Shown: one piece after another, positions 4,660-8,449 of the stretch | Position numbering within the stretch: position 1 is the first letter of the stretch | Layout of the letters: every line of letters begins with the position of its first letter | From: an uncultured Oscillospiraceae bacterium | GTDB lineage: Bacteria > Bacillota > Clostridia > Oscillospirales > Acutalibacteraceae | Assembly: GCA_900553255.1 (NCBI GenBank) | Contig: USCI01000094.1 | Coordinates: forward strand, 1-8,449 | DNA: 8,449 nt | Direction of reading: 5' to 3' | Notes under the pieces: generated by a model | Database searches by the model: none | What the model saw: only the letters and a program-made list of their open reading frames with translations | What the model was told of the DNA's origin: nothing | Made by a program: the position numbers and the translations under genes

Positions 4660-6528
4660 ATGACGAAAAAGCAGAAACGGATGCTGGTGCGTATCCTCAT
4701 CAGCGGCGTACTCCTGGTGGCTGCGGCGCTGCTGCCGGTGGAGGGCTGGATCCGGCGGCTGGCATTCCTAATCCCGTATGCGGTGATCGGCTGGGATGTG
4801 CTGTGGCGTGCGGTGCGCAACATCGCTCACGGCCAGGTGTTCGATGAAAATTTCCTGATGACCATTGCCACCCTCGGCGCAATGGTGACCGGCGAGTATC
4901 CCGAGGGTGTGGCGGTCATGCTGTTCTACCAGGTGGGGGAGCTGTTCCAGGGCTATGCCGTCGGCCGCTCCCGCCGCTCAATCGCCAAGCTGATGGATAT
5001 TCGGCCGGATTACGCCAACCGGGAGCAGGACGGTGAACTGATCCAGGTGGATCCCGAAGAGGTGGCGATCGGCGAGGTGATCGTGATCAAGCCCGGCGAG
5101 CGCATCCCGCTCGACGGCGTGGTGCGCGACGGCCGCAGCACGGTGGACACCGCGGCGCTGACCGGTGAGTCGCTGCCGCGTGAGGTGGAGCCGGGGGACG
5201 ATGTGATCAGCGGCTGCATCAACCAGAGCGGCACCCTGCGGGTGCAGGTCACCAAGGCGTTCGGCGAATCCACGGTGGCCAAGATCCTCAATCTCATGGA
5301 AAACTCCAGCGCCAAAAAGGCGCGGGCGGAAAATTTCATCACCCGCTTTGCCAAGATATATACCCCGGTAGTGGTGATCGGTGCGGTGCTGCTCGCCGTG
5401 CTCCCGCCGCTGTTCTTCAACGGCGAATGGGCCGAATGGATCCACCGGGCGCTGATCTTTCTGGTTATCTCCTGCCCGTGCGCGCTGGTGATTTCGGTGC
5501 CGCTGAGCTTTTTCGGCGGCATCGGCGGCGCGTCAAAAGCGGGCGTACTGATAAAAGGCGGCAACTACCTGGAAGCACTCGCGCGGGTGGAAACGGTGGT
5601 TTTCGATAAAACCGGCACCCTGACCAAAGGGGTGTTCAACGTCACCGCAATTCATCCGGATGCGGTTTCCGAGGCACAGCTGCTGGAAATCTCCGCGCTG
5701 GCGGAATGCGATTCCGACCATCCGGTGTCCCGCTCGCTCCGGGAAACCTACGGCAAGGCGATCGACCGCAGCCGTGTCGGCCGTGTGGAAGAACTCGCCG
5801 GCCGCGGCGTGCGCGCGGTGGTGGACGGCCGGACGGTTTGCGTGGGCAACGACAAGCTGATGGAGGAGGTCGGGGTGGACTGGCATCCCTGCCACCGGGT
5901 CGGCACCACCGTGCATGTGGCGGTGGACGGCACCTACGCTGGGCATCTGGTGATCTCGGACGAGGTGAAACCGGATGCCGCGCGGGCGATTGAAGCGCTC
6001 CGGCGCGAGGGCGTACGCAAAACGGTGATGCTCACCGGCGATGCGAAGGCGGTCGGGGAAAGCGTGGCGAAGGAGCTTGGCGTCGATGAGGTGCATGCCG
6101 AGCTGCTGCCGGCCGACAAGGTCGACCAGGTGGAGGCGCTGCTGACCCAAAAATCCCCGAAGGGTACCCTGGCGTTTGTCGGCGACGGCATCAACGACGC
6201 ACCGGTGCTATCCCGTGCGGATGTGGGCATCGCGATGGGCGGCATGGGCTCCGACGCGGCGATCGAAGCGGCCGATATCGTGCTGATGGACGACAAGCCG
6301 TCCAAAATCGCCGAGGCGGTGGAGATTTCCCGCAAAACCCTGCGGATCGTGCGGCAGAATATCGTGTTCGCACTGGCGGTCAAGGCGCTGGTGCTGCTGC
6401 TCGGTGCGCTGGGACTGGCCAACATGTGGGAGGCCGTTTTTGCCGACGTGGGTGTATCGGTACTCGCCATACTCAACGCCATGCGGGCCATGCGGAATAA
6501 GCCTGCCGGACGGCGGGCCGGACAGTAA
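4660..6528 (+). CDS. cadA: P1B-2-type Zn2+/Cd2+/Pb2+ exporting ATPase
   Basis: 622 residues, an integral membrane pump that uses ATP to export divalent soft metals. All core elements are present: two N-terminal membrane helices (about 11-52), a second pair (about 64-100), the actuator TGES (168-171), the transmembrane metal motif CPC (272-274), the phosphorylation site DKTGT (Asp316), the nucleotide-binding SDHP (His354), MLTGD and the hinge GDGINDAP (508-515). In the last two helices Lys575 and Asp596 are 21 residues apart, as are Lys693 and Asp714 of E. coli ZntA. With CPC this defines the P1B-2 Zn/Cd/Pb class rather than copper. It is shorter than typical CadA/ZntA because it has no N-terminal HMA domain; that domain is encoded by the preceding gene. 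There is no His-rich tail. The ATG is preceded by GGGAAAGGGTGA. Expression should follow the SmtB-like repressor. The symbol is by class, not by proven orthology. Confidence 0.95.
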   Translation: MTKKQKRMLVRILISGVLLVAAALLPVEGWIRRLAFLIPYAVIGWDVLWRAVRNIAHGQVFDENFLMTIATLGAMVTGEYPEGVAVMLFYQVGELFQGYAVGRSRRSIAKLMDIRPDYANREQDGELIQVDPEEVAIGEVIVIKPGERIPLDGVVRDGRSTVDTAALTGESLPREVEPGDDVISGCINQSGTLRVQVTKAFGESTVAKILNLMENSSAKKARAENFITRFAKIYTPVVVIGAVLLAVLPPLFFNGEWAEWIHRALIFLVISCPCALVISVPLSFFGGIGGASKAGVLIKGGNYLEALARVETVVFDKTGTLTKGVFNVTAIHPDAVSEAQLLEISALAECDSDHPVSRSLRETYGKAIDRSRVGRVEELAGRGVRAVVDGRTVCVGNDKLMEEVGVDWHPCHRVGTTVHVAVDGTYAGHLVISDEVKPDAARAIEALRREGVRKTVMLTGDAKAVGESVAKELGVDEVHAELLPADKVDQVEALLTQKSPKGTLAFVGDGINDAPVLSRADVGIAMGGMGSDAAIEAADIVLMDDKPSKIAEAVEISRKTLRIVRQNIVFALAVKALVLLLGALGLANMWEAVFADVGVSVLAILNAMRAMRNKPAGRRAGQ

Positions 6529-6533
6529 ATAAT

Positions 6534-6570
6534 ACCGGGGTGCTGCAGAAGCCTTCTGCGGTACTCCGGT
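6534..6570 (+). other. Long hairpin between cadA and sufC
   Basis: Two 18-nt arms (6534-6551 and 6553-6570) pair at every position with three G-U pairs; sterically about 16 bp would form. No T-tract follows (ttcaggatgttt), so it is not a standard intrinsic terminator. It starts six bases after the cadA stop. It could protect the upstream mRNA 3' end, cause partial termination, or mark an RNA processing point between the operon and sufCB. Confidence 0.6.
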
Positions 6571-6580
6571 TCAGGATGTT

Positions 6581-6597
6581 TCCGGGCGCGGCCCGGA
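6581..6597 (+). other. GC-rich hairpin upstream of sufC
   Basis: A perfect 7-bp stem, tccgggc / gcccgga, with a GCG loop. It ends just before the purine-rich ribosome binding region of sufC (AGGAAAGG, 6600-6607). No T-run follows. It is the second of two hairpins in this 90-base gap, in which I see no convincing sigma-A promoter. Confidence 0.55.
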
Positions 6598-6618
6598 GCA
6601 GGAAAGGATGAACCCCTT

Positions 6619-7353
6619 ATGCTAAAGCTCGAACATCTTGCCTGGATGCTGCCGGACGGCGCAGGCATTCTTCACGACGTCGATCTGACGGTCGGCGACG
6701 GACGGCTGGTGGTGGTGACCGGCCCGAACGGCGGCGGCAAAACCACGCTGGCCAAGCTGATCGCCGGTATCGAAACGCCGTCGGCAGGACGCATCGTTTT
6801 TGACGGCGCCGACATCACCGGTCTGGACGTGACCGAACGGGCGAAGCGCGGGATCGCCTATGCATTCCAGCAGCCGGTGCGGTTCAAGGGGCTGACGGTG
6901 CGCAGCCTGCTGGAGCTGGCGGCGGGGGAAAAGCTCGGCGAGGATGAGCTGTGCGGCCTGCTGGGCAAGGTCGGGCTGTGCGCCAACGAATATATGGACC
7001 GCGAGATGAACGCCGGGCTGTCCGGCGGCGAAATCAAGCGGATTGAGATCGCGACCGTGCTCGCGCGCCGGGCCAAACTGTCGATTTTCGACGAGCCGGA
7101 GGCCGGTATCGACCTGTGGAGCTTTACCCGTCTGGTCGAAACCTTTGAAGAGCTGCGCGGCGAGGGCAGCGGCACCCTGATGGTGATCTCGCATCAGGAA
7201 CGCATCCTTTCGATTGCGGACGAGATTGTGGTTATTGCGGGCGGACGGGTTCGCGCGGCCGGCCCGCGGGAGGAGATCCTGCCCGGGCTGCTTGCGGACG
7301 AGAAGGCGGCGCTGTGCCCGCTGGGGCGCGAGCAGTCGCATGCCGGGCGCTGA
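6619..7353 (+). CDS. sufC: SufC, Fe-S cluster assembly ABC-type ATPase
   Basis: 244 residues, the usual SufC length. This soluble ABC ATPase drives Fe-S cluster assembly on its SufB partner. Motifs in order: Walker A GPNGGGKTTL (35-44), Q-loop AFQQP (Gln84 or Gln85), signature LSGGE (134-138), Walker B SIFDEPEAGID (155-165) and the switch His192 (ISHQE). FDEPEAGID is characteristic of SufC rather than transport ABC proteins, and no permease is nearby. The sufB gene follows after 36 nt, so the two should be co-transcribed. No sufS, sufU or sufD is visible in the window, which fits the minimal SufCB (SMS-like) arrangement of anaerobes. The ribosome binding site AGGAAAGG lies about 11 nt before the ATG, a long spacing. 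No dedicated promoter is evident, so read-through from cadA or a promoter inside cadA is possible. Confidence 0.95.
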   Translation: MLKLEHLAWMLPDGAGILHDVDLTVGDGRLVVVTGPNGGGKTTLAKLIAGIETPSAGRIVFDGADITGLDVTERAKRGIAYAFQQPVRFKGLTVRSLLELAAGEKLGEDELCGLLGKVGLCANEYMDREMNAGLSGGEIKRIEIATVLARRAKLSIFDEPEAGIDLWSFTRLVETFEELRGEGSGTLMVISHQERILSIADEIVVIAGGRVRAAGPREEILPGLLADEKAALCPLGREQSHAGR

Positions 7354-7389
7354 CCAAGCCGGCGCGGCACCGCTTAACCGGGGAAAGGA

Positions 7390-8319
7390 ATGACCAGAAG
7401 AATGAACAAGATCACCGAGCAGTTTCTGAAAATGGTATCCGATTTCAAAGGCTCCTTTGACGGGGCATTCAGCATTCGCGAAAACGGCGAATGCGCCGCA
7501 CGGCAGTCGACCGCCAATATCCAGATCGAATCCAAAACCGATGCGCCGGGGCTGGTGGTACACGTAAAGCCCGGTACAAAGGGCGAAAAGGTATACATCC
7601 CGGCCTGCGTTACCCACGGCGATCTCGACGACCTTGTATACAACGATTTTTATATCGGCGAAGGCGCGGACGTGACCATCGTGGCGGGCTGCGGCGTGCA
7701 CAACGACGAGGATGCCGAGGCGCGGCACAACGGGATCCACCGCTTCTTTATCAAAAAGGACGCGCATGTGCTGTATCAGGAAAAGCATGTCGCGACCGGC
7801 TCCGGGCGCGGGGCAAAGCGCATCGACCCGGTGACCGATGTGCATCTGGCCGAGGGGGCGAGCCTGGAGATGGACACGGTGCAGCTCGGCGGGGTGGATT
7901 CCACCCTGCGCAAGACCTCGGCGGTGCTGGGCGACCGTGCGAGGCTGCTGGTGCGCGAGCGGATCATGACCGACGGCAACGAGGCGGCCCGCACCGATTT
8001 TGAGGTCAGCCTCGACGGCGAGGACTGCGGCGCCGACCTGATCTCCCGGTCGGTGGCGCGCGGGCGCTCCCATCAGGAGTTTTATTCCTGCCTGCGCGGG
8101 CGCAACCGCTGCACCGGCCATTCGGAATGCGATGCGATCCTTGCAGATCAGGGGACGGTGACGGCGCAGCCCGCGCTGGAGGCCTCCCATGTGGATGCGG
8201 CGCTGATTCACGAGGCCGCGATCGGCAAGATCGCCGGCGAGCAGATTCTGAAGCTGCGCACGCTGGGGCTTACCGAGGAGCAGGCGGAGGAAAAAATCAT
8301 CGAGGGATTTCTGGCGTGA
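7390..8319 (+). CDS. sufB: SufB-type scaffold of a minimal SUF system
   Basis: 309 residues, much shorter than the roughly 470-495 of classical SufB and close to the short SufB/SmsB of anaerobes and archaea. It should form the beta-helix scaffold on which SufC drives Fe-S assembly. The C-terminal core is diagnostic: GHSECDAILAD (Cys247, likely equivalent to E. coli SufB Cys405), IHEAAIGKIAGEQ (His274, Glu275, matching the His433/Glu434 pair of E. coli SufB) and the closing helix LRTLGLTEEQAEEKIIEGF. Other Cys include Cys241 and one in the CGAD segment. The start is ambiguous. ATG 7390 has GGGGAAAGGA running right up to it. ATG 7402 (MNKITEQFLK) gives a family-like N-terminus but a 12-nt spacing. 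Residue numbers here use 7390. It is the last gene before the right-end hairpin and repeat. Confidence 0.92.
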   Translation: MTRRMNKITEQFLKMVSDFKGSFDGAFSIRENGECAARQSTANIQIESKTDAPGLVVHVKPGTKGEKVYIPACVTHGDLDDLVYNDFYIGEGADVTIVAGCGVHNDEDAEARHNGIHRFFIKKDAHVLYQEKHVATGSGRGAKRIDPVTDVHLAEGASLEMDTVQLGGVDSTLRKTSAVLGDRARLLVRERIMTDGNEAARTDFEVSLDGEDCGADLISRSVARGRSHQEFYSCLRGRNRCTGHSECDAILADQGTVTAQPALEASHVDAALIHEAAIGKIAGEQILKLRTLGLTEEQAEEKIIEGFLA

Positions 8320-8353
8320 GGCAATGGATGTTTTGATGCCGGAACAAAGCAGA

Positions 8354-8379
8354 GCGGGACGGATTTATTTCCGTCCCGC
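8354..8379 (+). terminator. GC-rich hairpin after sufB, possible terminator
   Basis: A perfect 10-bp stem, gcgggacgga / tccgtcccgc, with the loop TTTATT, 34 nt after the sufB stop. No T-tract follows on either strand, so termination may be weak or Rho-assisted. It lies on the inner side of the right repeat copy, matching the place of the 95-120 palindrome beside the left copy. Confidence 0.5.
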
Positions 8380-8381
8380 CC

Positions 8382-8431
8382 TCAGACTGTCAAGAAAGTC
8401 GTTTCGCAAAAAATAGTGCACAAAAAGTTTT
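8382..8431 (-). repeat. Dispersed 50-nt repeat, right copy (inverted)
   Basis: The reverse complement of this block matches 44-94, with two substitutions (A/G and T/C) and one T fewer in a T-run. It is inverted relative to the left copy, and in both cases the gacagtctga end faces a GC-rich hairpin on the inner side. Beyond the outer end the copies diverge after a short shared ggcc motif. No transposase gene is visible. Confidence 0.8.
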
Positions 8432-8449
8432 CTGGCCGCACCAGGACGG

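Noticed and set aside
6622..8211. 529-codon open frame on the minus strand across sufC and sufB
   Set aside because: It is opposite two genes with every expected family motif. Long antisense frames are common in GC-rich coding DNA. Its product has no recognisable domain and a composition typical of shadow frames.
44..8431. Composite transposon bounded by the inverted repeats
   Set aside because: There is no transposase, integrase or target-site duplication, and the cargo includes housekeeping Fe-S genes in uniform base composition. A dispersed intergenic repeat explains the pair better.
1..8449. CRISPR array, tRNA, rRNA or phage genes
   Set aside because: No regularly spaced direct repeats, no cloverleaf-like or rRNA sequence, and no phage structural or integrase genes were seen on either strand.

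Overview
The window looks like chromosomal DNA of a GC-rich anaerobic member of the Clostridia, most likely an Oscillospiraceae/Ruminococcaceae-type gut commensal. This rests on strong AGGAGG-like ribosome binding sites, consensus sigma-A promoters with 17-nt spacers, a lipoprotein with a bacterial Ig-like (BIG2) domain and a transglutaminase-like domain, a glycoside hydrolase typical of gut Firmicutes, and a two-gene SufC-SufB iron-sulfur system with no adjacent SufS or SufU. The species call is an inference.

Layout, left to right. (1) Positions 1-125 hold a dispersed-repeat copy (44-94) followed by a perfect palindromic terminator. (2) A monocistronic glycoside hydrolase (240-2795, +) has its own promoter at 177-205. 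It shares a strong bidirectional terminator (2795-2828) with (3) a convergent lipoprotein gene (2861-3742, -). (4) The divergent intergenic region (3743-3995) is the most information-dense part. It carries a minus-strand promoter, a compact pseudoknotted RNA leader that begins at the predicted transcription start, a hairpin over the lipoprotein Shine-Dalgarno sequence, and a plus-strand promoter overlapped by an ArsR/SmtB-type operator. (5) A metal-resistance operon follows: an SmtB-like repressor (3996-4358), a stand-alone HMA metal-binding protein (4419-4637) and a P1B-2 Zn/Cd/Pb-type ATPase (4660-6528). (6) After two strong hairpins with no T-tract come sufC (6619-7353) and sufB (7390-8319). 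(7) The right end has a GC-rich hairpin and a second copy of the left-end repeat, in inverted orientation (8382-8431).

How the genes work together. The repressor should release its operator when Zn/Cd rises. That would induce the HMA protein, which captures or delivers metal, and the ATPase, which exports it. SufC and SufB form a minimal Fe-S scaffold. Their position behind a Zn/Cd exporter makes physiological sense because soft metals attack Fe-S clusters, but co-transcription is not proven. The hydrolase and the lipoprotein are separate units, concerned with intracellular glycoside cleavage and with the cell surface.

The observations most worth following up are the pseudoknotted leader of the lipoprotein gene (about 64 nt, matching no riboswitch or ribozyme consensus I can recall) and the pair of inverted 50-nt repeats, each abutting a different GC-rich hairpin.
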